A stretch of 64,000 nucleotides of DNA from Peptococcus niger (lineage in GTDB: Bacteria; Bacillota; Peptococcia; Peptococcales; Peptococcaceae), in the NCBI RefSeq assembly GCF_900101835.1, contig NZ_FNAF01000004.1, positions 159,602-223,601 on the forward strand, written 5' to 3'. A program made the translations under genes and the position numbers. Positions 16,918-25,840 of the stretch are shown one piece after another. Numbering within the stretch: the stretch's first letter is position 1; every line of letters begins with the position of its first letter. The notes beneath the pieces are model-generated. The model ran no database searches and had not been told where the DNA came from. It saw only the letters and a program-made list of their open reading frames with translations.

Positions 16918-16955
16918 GCCCTCGGTGTGTTGGAGCACGCCGGGGGCGTTTTTTT
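16918..16955 (+). terminator. Terminator of relB-yoeB
   Basis: GCCCTCGG ... CCGGGGGC hairpin with seven following T residues. Confidence 0.85.
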
Positions 16956-16985
16956 GTGTTATTAGTAATCTTTACATTCCTGCAA

Positions 16986-17014
16986 TTGAATTTTTGTGTG
17001 GTAAACCATAAAGT
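16986..17014 (+). promoter_or_regulatory. Promoter of the structured ncRNA
   Basis: TTGAAT (16986-16991), 17-base spacer, TAAAGT (17009-17014). The predicted start, about 17021-17024, coincides with the first strand of the closing stem of the RNA. Confidence 0.7.
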
Positions 17015-17021
17015 AGAAGTA

Positions 17022-17118
17022 CAAAAGATAACTTGTGAAGGAGAAACACTGGGTCCCATAATGGGGTAAGCACTTCGGTGCCGAGAATTCCTACGTGTCT
17101 GGGGTTATCTTTTTTTTA
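17022..17118 (+). ncRNA. Structured small RNA (abiF-like?)
   Basis: About 97 bases with no ORF. AAAAGATAAC (17023-17032) pairs with GTTATCTTTT (17104-17113), closing the whole molecule and feeding straight into a T run, so the closing stem doubles as terminator. Inside are CCCA-TAA-TGGG and a perfect GCAC-TTCG-GTGC tetraloop hairpin (17070-17081). It has its own promoter. From memory the sequence resembles the abiF-type ncRNAs found beside Abi_2 abortive-infection genes, but no such gene is adjacent here. An antitoxin-like or defence RNA is possible. Confidence 0.65.
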
Positions 17119-17142
17119 TTCTTCCTTGAGAACTGTATGAAC

Positions 17143-17186
17143 AGAAAGACCGCCGATCTATGTAATACATAGGATTGGCGGTCTTG
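17143..17186 (-). terminator. Shared terminator hairpin
   Basis: AAGACCGCCGATCTATGTAA ... CATAGGATTGGCGGTCTT, a third copy of the thermonuclease terminator. It lies seven bases beyond the end of the minus-strand ATPase gene and has A/T runs on both sides, so it can end that operon. Confidence 0.7.
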
Positions 17187-17193
17187 TTATATG

Positions 17194-19158
17194 CTATTGT
17201 TGTGAAAGCTCGTCAATGAGCGGCTTTAGAGATTCTGAATATGTTCCATGTAGTTTATGATATTCTTCATAGCATTGTTTTGCATCAAAAAGCAGTTTAT
17301 CGTAAAAAACAATACGAGCAGAATAGCTTTCTAAGGCTCGACAACATTTTTCAAAATCTATTTCAGGCCAATTTTGAGCTCCTAGGACCAAGACGATTTC
17401 ATAATTTTGAGGTTGCTTCAATTCTTGTAGGCACTTTGAAAGGGTTCTATCGTATTTTGAAACTTGACTTATCAAAGTGCCAATATCGGGCTTTACACTG
17501 GAACGCTTTAGTTCGACCATGACGAATTTGCCGGCAACCGTTTGATAAAAAACATCAAACCGGCCTTTTTTTTCTTTATCGCTCAAGTGGTCAAAAGTTT
17601 TCTTTAAAGCAGTTGGTATGCTTTTTTCCATGAATACAGTGTCTTGGCTATAGTTCCACGTTGGGTCTAAAAGCCATAAGTTTTTTGCAAGGTGTTTTTG
17701 CAGTACTTTTTCAAGGTCATTTTGGTCAATAGCTTTTTGGAATTTTTCAATGATAGCGAGCCGTTCTTGAACAACTTGCGCATAGAAAAAAGTTTCCAGC
17801 TCGTGTAGGGAACTAAAAATAAGCTTTAAAGCGTCTAGATTTTTGTCGTTTATTGTAGAAATTTCGCTAAGGCGATCTTGGTATTTTAGCTTTTCGAAAG
17901 CTAGAACACCGTATTTTAAGATTTCTTTTTTCTTATCTGTTTCTACGGTCAGAGTGTTTATATGGCCTAAGAGGTCTTCAGCATATTTCCTTGTATCCGG
18001 GGACATCGCTTCAAGCCAATCCCTGACCCTTGGAGAATATTCCTCAATATCTTCTATAGCCGTTTCTTTTCGATGACTATTCCACTCATTTGAAATTTGT
18101 TTTAATGTTTTTTGCAAAAAACTTACTAAAAGTGTGAATCTAGGGTCAGAGTGGTTAAAGTCCTGTCTATCTGTTGTGGCAATATCACTCTCTTCATCTA
18201 AATCAAGAAAGTCTGCTTCAATTTCTCCAATAAGATATTTTGTATAGAGACCACCTTCAGGGTAGTCGCCTAAAATATTTTCAAGGGCCACCTTTCCCCG
18301 TACTATTAGAGATATCTTATTGAGATTTTCTGCCTCCCCATGAAAGTGCTTTTCGGATAAATCACCGGACGACTTCGCAGAGCCAATCCAACCTTGGATA
18401 GTATATTCATCATTAATTTTGTTATCTAGGAGGAAGTGTTTGGCGTTGAGAGCCTTATCTGAGTTGTCGCCAAAATCCCAAAGGCAGTCTAGTTTTGAAA
18501 AGTATTGACGATCTTTAATTGTGATTTCGACATCATTAACAAACACTTGAAAATTTTTTTCACTGCCAATAATGGAAAATCGACGAGCAATGCGGGTTTT
18601 CAAGTATTCTGCTGTCTGCATATTTATATTTTTCTTTAGTTGGGACAAGCGGATGGTGGTGCCTTCTACTTCTGGAGTTTCGTAGCTACCGCATTCAAGC
18701 GGAAGGGGATGGTATTTTTGTTCACCATCGCCTTTAATGGCATTCTCAATATCCTTGGTGCTTAGCCGCAAGGCTTCAATATTATTGCCTTTTTTGGAGA
18801 TAATATCAATGCAGTCTGCTATTGAAAACATAGAAAGCTTTCCGATGCCTTTACGCCCCATTACTTTACGTTTGAATTTTGGTGTAATTCTTTCGTTATG
18901 CTCTCTTTTAGCATATCCGACAGTTAAAAATTTTTGATTGATATCATCTCTGTCCATTCCGCAGCCATTATCAACAAGGGTTATTGTTTTATTGCTCCCA
19001 TCGCCTTCTAGGTTAATCTTTACTTTACTTGCATCAGCGTCCCATGCGTTTGCCACTATTTCCGATAATACAGCTGGTACATTGCTGTATAGGCTGATTC
19101 CAAGATGGTTGAGCACATTTAAATCAATGCTCATTTCGTACGGATATGTGCTAGACAT
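17194..19158 (-). CDS. MORC/MutL-type GHKL ATPase with PD-(D/E)XK nuclease domain
   Basis: 654 residues. The N-terminal GHKL ATPase has the N-box (E33, N37, D40 in SEIVANAWDAD), the DNGCGMD loop (63-69) and GRKGIGKLS lid loop (101-109). A transducer-like middle and helical region follow. The C-terminal domain has a nuclease core: D535 in RFDVF, then E549-x-K551 in VMVELKR. It overlaps the cytosine methyltransferase by eight bases. GHKL ATPases of this type were described in restriction-modification operons as relatives of MORC; this would be the restriction component. Not a MutL repair protein, given the nuclease type and partner. Confidence 0.85.
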   Translation of the reverse strand: MSSTYPYEMSIDLNVLNHLGISLYSNVPAVLSEIVANAWDADASKVKINLEGDGSNKTITLVDNGCGMDRDDINQKFLTVGYAKREHNERITPKFKRKVMGRKGIGKLSMFSIADCIDIISKKGNNIEALRLSTKDIENAIKGDGEQKYHPLPLECGSYETPEVEGTTIRLSQLKKNINMQTAEYLKTRIARRFSIIGSEKNFQVFVNDVEITIKDRQYFSKLDCLWDFGDNSDKALNAKHFLLDNKINDEYTIQGWIGSAKSSGDLSEKHFHGEAENLNKISLIVRGKVALENILGDYPEGGLYTKYLIGEIEADFLDLDEESDIATTDRQDFNHSDPRFTLLVSFLQKTLKQISNEWNSHRKETAIEDIEEYSPRVRDWLEAMSPDTRKYAEDLLGHINTLTVETDKKKEILKYGVLAFEKLKYQDRLSEISTINDKNLDALKLIFSSLHELETFFYAQVVQERLAIIEKFQKAIDQNDLEKVLQKHLAKNLWLLDPTWNYSQDTVFMEKSIPTALKKTFDHLSDKEKKGRFDVFYQTVAGKFVMVELKRSSVKPDIGTLISQVSKYDRTLSKCLQELKQPQNYEIVLVLGAQNWPEIDFEKCCRALESYSARIVFYDKLLFDAKQCYEEYHKLHGTYSESLKPLIDELSQQ

Positions 19159-20185
19159 TGGTTTGCTCCTTCAGGTGTTCTTGTATAGAATGTCCAATAT
19201 ATTTTCCTAGGAGGGGAGGAAGGGCGTTCCCGATTTGCCTTGCAAGAACCTTAATAGACGTTTTTCCCTCTGGTTCAAGGAAGGGGTAGTCTACTGGAAA
19301 TGACTGCAATAAAGCACCTTCTCGTATTGAGATTGCTCGATCTTGTTCAGGATGCCCATATCTTCCAGTCCCATAATTGTTAAACTGAGTTGTTAGGGTG
19401 GGGGCTGGCTCGTCCCAGCTCATGCGACCATAGACAGAAGTGTATGTTTGGCCAGACGTCCGTTTGTAGCAATTAGGAAGTAGTTTCGCTGGCCAATCCC
19501 TCCAAGTACCGCCCGGGGTAGAATGTCTGATCCTTTCGAGGTTTGCGTTGCCAAGAGATGAGCAGGTGTGCAATGGATCAATGGGATCCGTTTTTCCAGC
19601 CATCAAGGGCGGTAATTTCGAGATTGTGTCTGCAACAGTGACGTGCTTTTCGGGATACTTAGCAAATTGGATATCCCCTAACAAAGAAGCTAAAAATATC
19701 AATCTGCGGCGCCTTTGGGGTACGCCTACCGTAGCTGCATCAATTATTTTGTAATTAACCGAGTAACCAAGCTCTTTTAGCTGGCCAACAAAGTGCTCAA
19801 AGATATCCTTTCGCTCTAGGTCTGGTACATTTTCCATAGAAACGATATCGGGGTGCATCTCTTCTATTAACCGTAAATACTCGTTGAGCATAGGCCAGCT
19901 TTTATGTGTCATCCGCTTATGCTCTTGTTGGAGTTTGGAAAACGGCTGACAAGGAGCACATCCAGCTAGAACAGTGAAGTCAGCATTGAGAAAGTATCTG
20001 TTTAGATGATCTCCTGTAAGCTGGGTAATATCTGCCAATAGGAAGTCAGCGTGATTATATGTCTCATAAGCGTATTTGCAGGAGGGATCCAAGTCAATTC
20101 CTGCAACGACATTAATGCCGGATTGGTTAAGCCCACAGGTTAAGCCGCCAATGCCACAAAAAAGATCTATTGCTTTGACCTTCAA
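19151..20185 (-). CDS. DNA cytosine-5 methyltransferase
   Basis: 344 residues with all main C5-methyltransferase motifs: AIDLFCGIGGLTCGL (motif I), GCAPCQPFS with catalytic C79 (IV), MENVPDL (VI), VPQRRRRLIF (VIII) and QIGNALPPLLGKYIG (X). It transfers a methyl group from SAM to C5 of cytosine. It is the first gene of a two-gene operon with the ATPase-nuclease and would protect the element and host from it. Target sequence cannot be read from the protein. GAAAGGGGG lies upstream of the ATG. Confidence 0.95.
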   Translation of the reverse strand: MKVKAIDLFCGIGGLTCGLNQSGINVVAGIDLDPSCKYAYETYNHADFLLADITQLTGDHLNRYFLNADFTVLAGCAPCQPFSKLQQEHKRMTHKSWPMLNEYLRLIEEMHPDIVSMENVPDLERKDIFEHFVGQLKELGYSVNYKIIDAATVGVPQRRRRLIFLASLLGDIQFAKYPEKHVTVADTISKLPPLMAGKTDPIDPLHTCSSLGNANLERIRHSTPGGTWRDWPAKLLPNCYKRTSGQTYTSVYGRMSWDEPAPTLTTQFNNYGTGRYGHPEQDRAISIREGALLQSFPVDYPFLEPEGKTSIKVLARQIGNALPPLLGKYIGHSIQEHLKEQTNV

Positions 20186-20205
20186 TGTTGAATCCCCCTT
20201 TCTTT

Positions 20206-20640
20206 AACAAAACACCCAAGAAGCCTCCCACTTCAAAAACTTATAGTTTTAAGTGGTAAGTAGTTGGCTCAATGACACTGTTGTTTTGGTATATTTGTAC
20301 TTGTTCTTCATGAAATATATTATATCATCAATGTAGATACTAGGTGAAATAGTATCTACATTGATTTGAAAAAGAATGGGCTATCAGCTTCACGGTTAAA
20401 ACCGTGGGTTTTCTCGCCCATTACACTATAACAGAAGTTAGGAATATGAACAGCAAAACTTGCACACATAAGAGAAAAACATATACCTTGAGAATTAATC
20501 GGTGGACAAAAAAAACAGATAATTGTTGATGCTGATAGATGAACATGGTAATATGATATATGAGTAATCCTTGATAGGTCAGTCAACTACCCACCACTTA
20601 AAACCATAGGTTTTTGAAGTGGGGGACTTCTTGGGTATTT
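20206..20640. repeat. IS605-like palindromes forming an inverted-repeat unit
   Basis: The stretch 20206-20262 is largely the reverse complement of 20578-20640 (shared AAAACMCCCAAGAAG, CCCACTTCAAAAAC and TTTTAAGTGG words). Each arm is itself a hairpin resembling IS200/IS605 ends, and a third hairpin (CACGGTTAAAACCGTG) lies at about 20392-20407. About 310 bases between the arms encode nothing convincing. It looks like a palindrome-associated or miniature element between the methyltransferase and the large SLH gene. Confidence 0.6.
20526..20554 (+). promoter_or_regulatory. Promoter-like element inside the palindromic unit
   Basis: TTGATG (20526-20531), 17 bases ending in CATGG, TAATAT (20549-20554). 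Eighteen bases around the -10 are identical to the promoter at 36608-36636. It points towards the large SLH gene about 310 bases downstream. Confidence 0.6.
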
Positions 20641-20755
20641 TATTGAAAGGTGGATAGTTTTTCAGACAAGGTTTACTATAAATAATTAACACATCACAAT
20701 GTTGGTATTTAAAATCAATTTAATGGTAAAGTCAAGAACTTTTGGAGGTGGTCGT

Positions 20756-20776
20756 ATGGTTCTGACTGGTCCCTAG
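20756..20776 (+). CDS. Possible six-residue leader peptide
   Basis: GGAGG (20744-20748) and ATG GTT CTG ACT GGT CCC TAG encode MVLTGP followed by a stop, about 90 bases before the large SLH gene. The ribosome site is as good as any in the window. It could be a translated leader or a decayed start; the hairpin needed for attenuation was not clearly found. Confidence 0.3.
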   Translation: MVLTGP

Positions 20777-20867
20777 TTTCTCTTAATTCAGGATATAACG
20801 CATAAATATCGGAGTTTCCCCAAAAATGATTTGCGCAAATTTTTTTTAATTAAGGGAGGCAATAAAG

Positions 20868-23800
20868 ATGCCAAAAAAAAGTAAACTAAAGCGGTTTTTA
20901 GCCGCAGGCTTACTTGCTTCATTTTGTCTGACAAGTATTCTATCGCCTACTGCAAATGCAGCAGAAACAAAGAAGGCTTTAGCTGACGATACAAACAAGA
21001 CAAAAATGGTGCGAGTAACCGAAAACTTTGTAAACGGCTCAGGCGGTAAAGAACTGGCTGAGTCCAAGCAGTACAACGATGACAACGACCGGGACGTTAG
21101 AGAAGAGAAAATCCCGGGGTATGTATTTAAAACCTACGAAAAAGAAATCACCAATGTGTACCTCACTAAAGATATTCCGTATATCGTAGGGTATCCGGAT
21201 AAAACAGTTCGCCCTTTGCGCTTTATCTCACGTGCTGAGGCAGCAGCTGTCTTCTATCGGCTATACGATGGAGACTATCCCAAAGAAAGCAATAGCTGGT
21301 CAAAGAAAACCTTTACAGACCTAAATGCAGATGCTTGGTACTATGAATCTGTCAAGCAAATGTACAAGAGCGGTATCATTGCTGGGTCCGAAGGAAAATT
21401 TAGACCGAACGAGCCAATCACTCGTGCGGAGCTTGCAGGTTTGGCCACGCGCTTTAATCCGGAAAAATTCGGTGGAAAAAAAGAAGAGCGTGGTGCTTTT
21501 ACCGATGTATCTACCGGGAAATGGTATTCTAGCGCTGTAGCTCTTGCCGCAGCCAATAAATGGGTTAGCGGTTATCCGGATGGTTCTTTCAAGCCGAATA
21601 ACTATATTACCCGGACCGAAACCATGTCCATCATTAACCGGGTATTAGACCGGCAAATGACTACCGAGAAGCTTCGTGAGCTGGGTGTGAAAAATCCCTA
21701 CACGGACATCAAGGAAGATGATTGGTTTTACGCTGATGCCCTTGAGGCCACCATTGACCACCGTAAATCTCGCAAAGAGTGGCACGGAATGGATTACAAC
21801 AAGGGCAAGGTGAATGTCATTATTGAGAAGTACGTAGATACTGAAGGTAATATCATTCGCAAGAAAAAGGTAAGTGATGGCAAGGAAGTTAAATCCCCGA
21901 AAGATATTGTTGGATTTGACTATGTTGGCTATGTTAAGGTTCTTACCTATGTTTACGAAAAAGGGGTTCCTATTCCCAGCGTAACCAAAACATCTGATGC
22001 AGAAGGAAAGGACGCCAATGATGCGAAAGCCTTCTTCCCGGGTGATGAAGTTACCTATACGTTGACGGTAAAAAATGATAAGAAGGCCAACAGTCCTATT
22101 CAAAACGCAAAGCTGTACGATCCGATTCCGAAATACATGACTTTTGTAGATGGCTCGGTTACTGTCAACGGTAAAAGCCATGACTATGGAATGAAGAACT
22201 ACATGGTCAGTAAGAAGGATAAATTTGTACTGGCTGAGGCTGAAAAAACAGGTCAAAAACAGCTGGAAATTGCTCTCGGTGATGTGAAAGCCGGGGAAAG
22301 CAAAACCGTTCAATTTAAGGCTCGCATTGATAAAGACGCCTTTAATAAAGAAATTAAAAATATCGCTGTTTTAACTGGTGATAACATTGTCGATATGAAA
22401 AGTGCCAACCAGTTGGATCCGACTTTAGACAATGATAATCCGGACAAAGACCCGAAAGGTGATCCGAATAAGCCACTTCCCAATCGTAATGATTCAATCC
22501 CGCCTGGAATTGAAACCGGCGACAAGGGCTTTGTCGTTCAAGAGGGAAAAGCATACCTGAATATTGAAAAGAAAGTAGATAAAAAGGATGCTGAGGTTGG
22601 CGATACGGTAAAGTACACCATCAAGGTAGAGGCTGACAAAACATCTAAAACCAAGGCAAAAGCTGTGGTCGTAACAGATACCCTCCCTTTCGGCTTAGCC
22701 TTTAAGCCGGGCACGGTTCAGATTGACGGCAAATTCTTTAATGAGGTTGAATACAATGACCAGACCCGGGAACTCAAGGTTCCGGTAGGGGACATTGATA
22801 TTGAAAAATCTAAGACGGTTACCTTTGATGCTGATGTCACAAAAGATGCTTTCAATGTTGAATTGAAAAACGTAGCTCTTGGGAAAGGGACCAACACTGA
22901 CCCCAAAAAGAGCAAAAACGATACCGCTATTACCAAGGTAAAAGATGGGAAGGCCTATCTCGATATCTCTAAAGAAGTCAATAAGAAAGAAGCTAAGGTA
23001 GGAGATACCCTGACCTATACCGTTAAGGTTAAAACAGATGGCAAGTCTAAAAATGACGCCAAGGGCGTTGTTGTAACAGACCCCATTGACCCGGCCTTAG
23101 ATTTTGCAGGCTCTGTCGCTGTAGATGGCAAGGGCCATAGTGACTTCTCCTATGATGAGGAGGCCCGGCTTCTTACTGTCAACCTCGGTGACGTGAAGAT
23201 TGACCAGACCAAAAAGGTGGTCTTTAAGGTCACTGTTAATAAGACTGGGTATGGCAAGGGAGTAGAAAATATTGCTTCCGCAGAAGGGACCAATGCCGAG
23301 CGAGTTTCAAGCGGCTCTAAGGTCTCTAAAATTGACGAAGGCAAGGCTAACCTCTCTATCCAGAAAACAGCCGACAAAACCGAAGCCAAGGTAGGAGACA
23401 ATTTAGACTACACCATTACCGTTGCCAATGACGCTAACGCAGAAGTAGCAGCTAACAATGTGAAAGTCACGGACCCTATCCCCCAAGGCCTTGAATGGGG
23501 CGGTATCGCCACCATTGCTAAGACAGACGCCCAAGGTAAAAGCGAACCTGGCGTAAGTGCCAAGTACGTGTATAACATGAAAACAGGCGTTATTGAAGTC
23601 CTAGTGGGCAGCCTCTTGCCAGGCGAAAAAGCGGAAGTCGTTTTGCGTACCGTAGTTAAAGAAGCTGCTCAAGGTAAGACCATCTACAACAAGGCAACCG
23701 GTACTGCTGATAATGCCAACCCCAAGGAAGCAGAGGTCAACCGGCCTACTGTAGTAGAAAAGGGCAAGGCTGACGGCAGAGTAGGGGCCAAGTCTGTTAA

Positions 23801-25721
23801 TAAGAGCCAAGCCAAGGTAGGAGACACCCTCTCTTACGAAATCGAAGTAGCCAACAGCCCTAGTGCTACCGCCGACTGGGAAAACGTAACCATTACAGAC
23901 CCCATCCCGGAAGAACTGGAATATGTTGGTCACCTCGAAAAGAACGGTAAGGGTTCCAACGACGGCTCCTTCGACAGCAAGACCAATACCCTAACCCTAA
24001 AGCCCGAGGCCCTCAAGCCCGGTGAAAAATCTGTCTACAAATTTGACGTTAAAGTCAAAGAAGCAGCAGAAGGGAAGACCATTATTAACGTGGCAGTCCT
24101 GAAAACCCTCGGTGAACCTGACCGGAACCTACCCTCTACCCCGGTAGTCGTACCTGAAGGCAAGGCCGGCCCCTATGTACTCAAGACCCACGACCAGGAT
24201 AAAGTCGGAGACCTTGAATACCTCACCTACACCGTAGAAGTAGGTAACCGGGCCAAGAATGCCACCTGGAAAAATGTTACCCTGGTAGATACCCTGCCTT
24301 CCGAAGTCCAGCTCATTGGCCAGCCCACCCTACAAGGGAAAACAGACGGTGAAGGCCTAGCCATGGTCGGTGGTAGCACAGTGACCCAGCCCATTGGAGA
24401 TATTGCTCCCGGTGAAAGCGTAAAAGTGACCTATACTGTCCAAGTGAAAAAGGGAACAGCCAAGGAAGTCACCTACAAGAAAGGTACCTCTGAAAGCGAG
24501 TTAGACAAACTCCGCAGTCAATATGCTGTAACCTTGACCAACACCGCCAATGCCACCGGCAGTAACGGTACAGCAGGTGCGACAGACGATAAAGTGAAAG
24601 TCCCCCCAGTATTGGTACCGGAAGAGGGAGGGGGTAACGTGCCGGGTAAATTCCAACCCAACAACGACCAACCTACCCTCGAAAAGACCGCCGAAAAGAG
24701 AGATATCAACCTCTCCACCAGAGATGGCGCTAGAAACACCTACACCATTAAGCTAACCAATACCACAGATAAGGTCTGGAAAGACATTAAGGTAACAGAC
24801 GTCCTGGATACCTCTCGACTGACCTTCTACCGTGATAGCCTCACCATTAATGGCGTCCCTAAAGCCTGGGGGACAGACTTCAGCTACAAACCCAATGGCA
24901 GCTCCATGTTAGATACCCTCACCATCCCAGTAGGCGACATCCAGCCTGGAAAAGCTGCTATCATCCAGTTCAAAGTTCTCCACGCCAACGACGGAGCAGA
25001 CAAGCCCTACGTTAACCAGGCCACAGCAGAAAGTAAATCCCACGATCCTGTAACCGGAGACGTAACCGTTAGCTTCAATAACCCACAACCCGTCTCTAAG
25101 ATCCACCACGTCCTGTCTGCCGGATACACAGATGGTACCTGGGGACCCTACGCAACCACAGATAAAAACTTCCTCTCTACAGAAGAAGCAGCCGCCTTTA
25201 TCGCCCGGTCCATTACCGCCGAAAAAAGGCAAGAGCTCATGCAGGGGAGAGACTACGCCAGCAACACCCTCACCCTCAATAACGCCTGGGCCAACAACGC
25301 CGTCCGTTTCATGATCGGCATTGGCGCCCTCAAACAATACGAACTCCTGCCAACCCCACCCCTGGAAGAAAACCGAGACTACGTTCAGTTCGGTACAGAG
25401 AACGCCCAGTTCCGCTTTGTAGCCACCCGTAACCAAATTGGTCGTATGCTCAAAGCCTGCGGCCTCACCGGCCTACCCGGCTATGACTACAGCACAGACA
25501 GAACAGGCACCCGTCTCAACCGCCTAGACTTCATTAAAGAACTGGAACAAATCACCGGTCGAGATACCCAACCCAACACCAACGGTCTACCAACCCGGAC
25601 TTTCTCCGATACTAGAGACCCAGCCGTAACAGAATCCGCCGTATGGCACAACTACGTCCTGGATAACCAAGACAGAGAAGTATGGATTGCAACAGACCTG
25701 AATAAGACCGTATCCATCTAA
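20868..25721 (+). CDS. Giant SLH adhesin with seven DUF11 repeats
   Basis: 1617 residues. Order: signal peptide (to about 31), three SLH repeats (about 105-265; IVGYPDKTVRPLRFISRAEA, SGYPDGSFKPNNYITRTET), a MucBP-like strand, then seven DUF11-type beta repeats, recognisable by AEVGDTVKYTIKV, AKVGDTLTYTVKV, AKVGDNLDYTITV and AKVGDTLSYEIEV, each with a TDPIP-like strand. The last 200 residues form a different, SLH-like helical domain (TEEAAAFIARS). DUF11 repeats form long stalks; this is a wall-bound fibre or S-layer component. Third-position C rises sharply along the gene, unlike its 5' part. GGGAGG precedes the ATG. Confidence 0.9.
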   Translation: MPKKSKLKRFLAAGLLASFCLTSILSPTANAAETKKALADDTNKTKMVRVTENFVNGSGGKELAESKQYNDDNDRDVREEKIPGYVFKTYEKEITNVYLTKDIPYIVGYPDKTVRPLRFISRAEAAAVFYRLYDGDYPKESNSWSKKTFTDLNADAWYYESVKQMYKSGIIAGSEGKFRPNEPITRAELAGLATRFNPEKFGGKKEERGAFTDVSTGKWYSSAVALAAANKWVSGYPDGSFKPNNYITRTETMSIINRVLDRQMTTEKLRELGVKNPYTDIKEDDWFYADALEATIDHRKSRKEWHGMDYNKGKVNVIIEKYVDTEGNIIRKKKVSDGKEVKSPKDIVGFDYVGYVKVLTYVYEKGVPIPSVTKTSDAEGKDANDAKAFFPGDEVTYTLTVKNDKKANSPIQNAKLYDPIPKYMTFVDGSVTVNGKSHDYGMKNYMVSKKDKFVLAEAEKTGQKQLEIALGDVKAGESKTVQFKARIDKDAFNKEIKNIAVLTGDNIVDMKSANQLDPTLDNDNPDKDPKGDPNKPLPNRNDSIPPGIETGDKGFVVQEGKAYLNIEKKVDKKDAEVGDTVKYTIKVEADKTSKTKAKAVVVTDTLPFGLAFKPGTVQIDGKFFNEVEYNDQTRELKVPVGDIDIEKSKTVTFDADVTKDAFNVELKNVALGKGTNTDPKKSKNDTAITKVKDGKAYLDISKEVNKKEAKVGDTLTYTVKVKTDGKSKNDAKGVVVTDPIDPALDFAGSVAVDGKGHSDFSYDEEARLLTVNLGDVKIDQTKKVVFKVTVNKTGYGKGVENIASAEGTNAERVSSGSKVSKIDEGKANLSIQKTADKTEAKVGDNLDYTITVANDANAEVAANNVKVTDPIPQGLEWGGIATIAKTDAQGKSEPGVSAKYVYNMKTGVIEVLVGSLLPGEKAEVVLRTVVKEAAQGKTIYNKATGTADNANPKEAEVNRPTVVEKGKADGRVGAKSVNKSQAKVGDTLSYEIEVANSPSATADWENVTITDPIPEELEYVGHLEKNGKGSNDGSFDSKTNTLTLKPEALKPGEKSVYKFDVKVKEAAEGKTIINVAVLKTLGEPDRNLPSTPVVVPEGKAGPYVLKTHDQDKVGDLEYLTYTVEVGNRAKNATWKNVTLVDTLPSEVQLIGQPTLQGKTDGEGLAMVGGSTVTQPIGDIAPGESVKVTYTVQVKKGTAKEVTYKKGTSESELDKLRSQYAVTLTNTANATGSNGTAGATDDKVKVPPVLVPEEGGGNVPGKFQPNNDQPTLEKTAEKRDINLSTRDGARNTYTIKLTNTTDKVWKDIKVTDVLDTSRLTFYRDSLTINGVPKAWGTDFSYKPNGSSMLDTLTIPVGDIQPGKAAIIQFKVLHANDGADKPYVNQATAESKSHDPVTGDVTVSFNNPQPVSKIHHVLSAGYTDGTWGPYATTDKNFLSTEEAAAFIARSITAEKRQELMQGRDYASNTLTLNNAWANNAVRFMIGIGALKQYELLPTPPLEENRDYVQFGTENAQFRFVATRNQIGRMLKACGLTGLPGYDYSTDRTGTRLNRLDFIKELEQITGRDTQPNTNGLPTRTFSDTRDPAVTESAVWHNYVLDNQDREVWIATDLNKTVSI

Positions 25722-25730
25722 GAAACACCA

Positions 25731-25759
25731 AGAGCCGAGCACTTGCCCGGCTCTTTTTT
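25731..25759 (+). terminator. Terminator after the giant adhesin
   Basis: AGAGCCG ... CGGCTCT with six T residues. Confidence 0.9.
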
Positions 25760-25773
25760 GTTGCAATCAATTA

Positions 25774-25802
25774 TTTACATAAAATCATGAACGTGGTATA
25801 AT
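25774..25802 (+). promoter_or_regulatory. Promoter of the CAP-protein gene
   Basis: TTTACA (25774-25779), 17 bases, TATAAT (25797-25802) with an extended TGG immediately before the -10 box. Confidence 0.85.
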
Positions 25803-25840
25803 AAGTCTAACAAGATAAAGAATAGAAAGGACGTGTACTC

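Noticed and set aside
20356..20586. 76-residue minus-strand ORF inside the palindromic unit
   Set aside because: It lies in hairpin-rich repeat sequence, ends within one arm and has no recognisable protein pattern.
22310..25436. Long minus-strand ORFs opposite the DUF11 adhesin
   Set aside because: They follow from the codon bias of the repeat-rich plus-strand gene and lack starts with ribosome sites.
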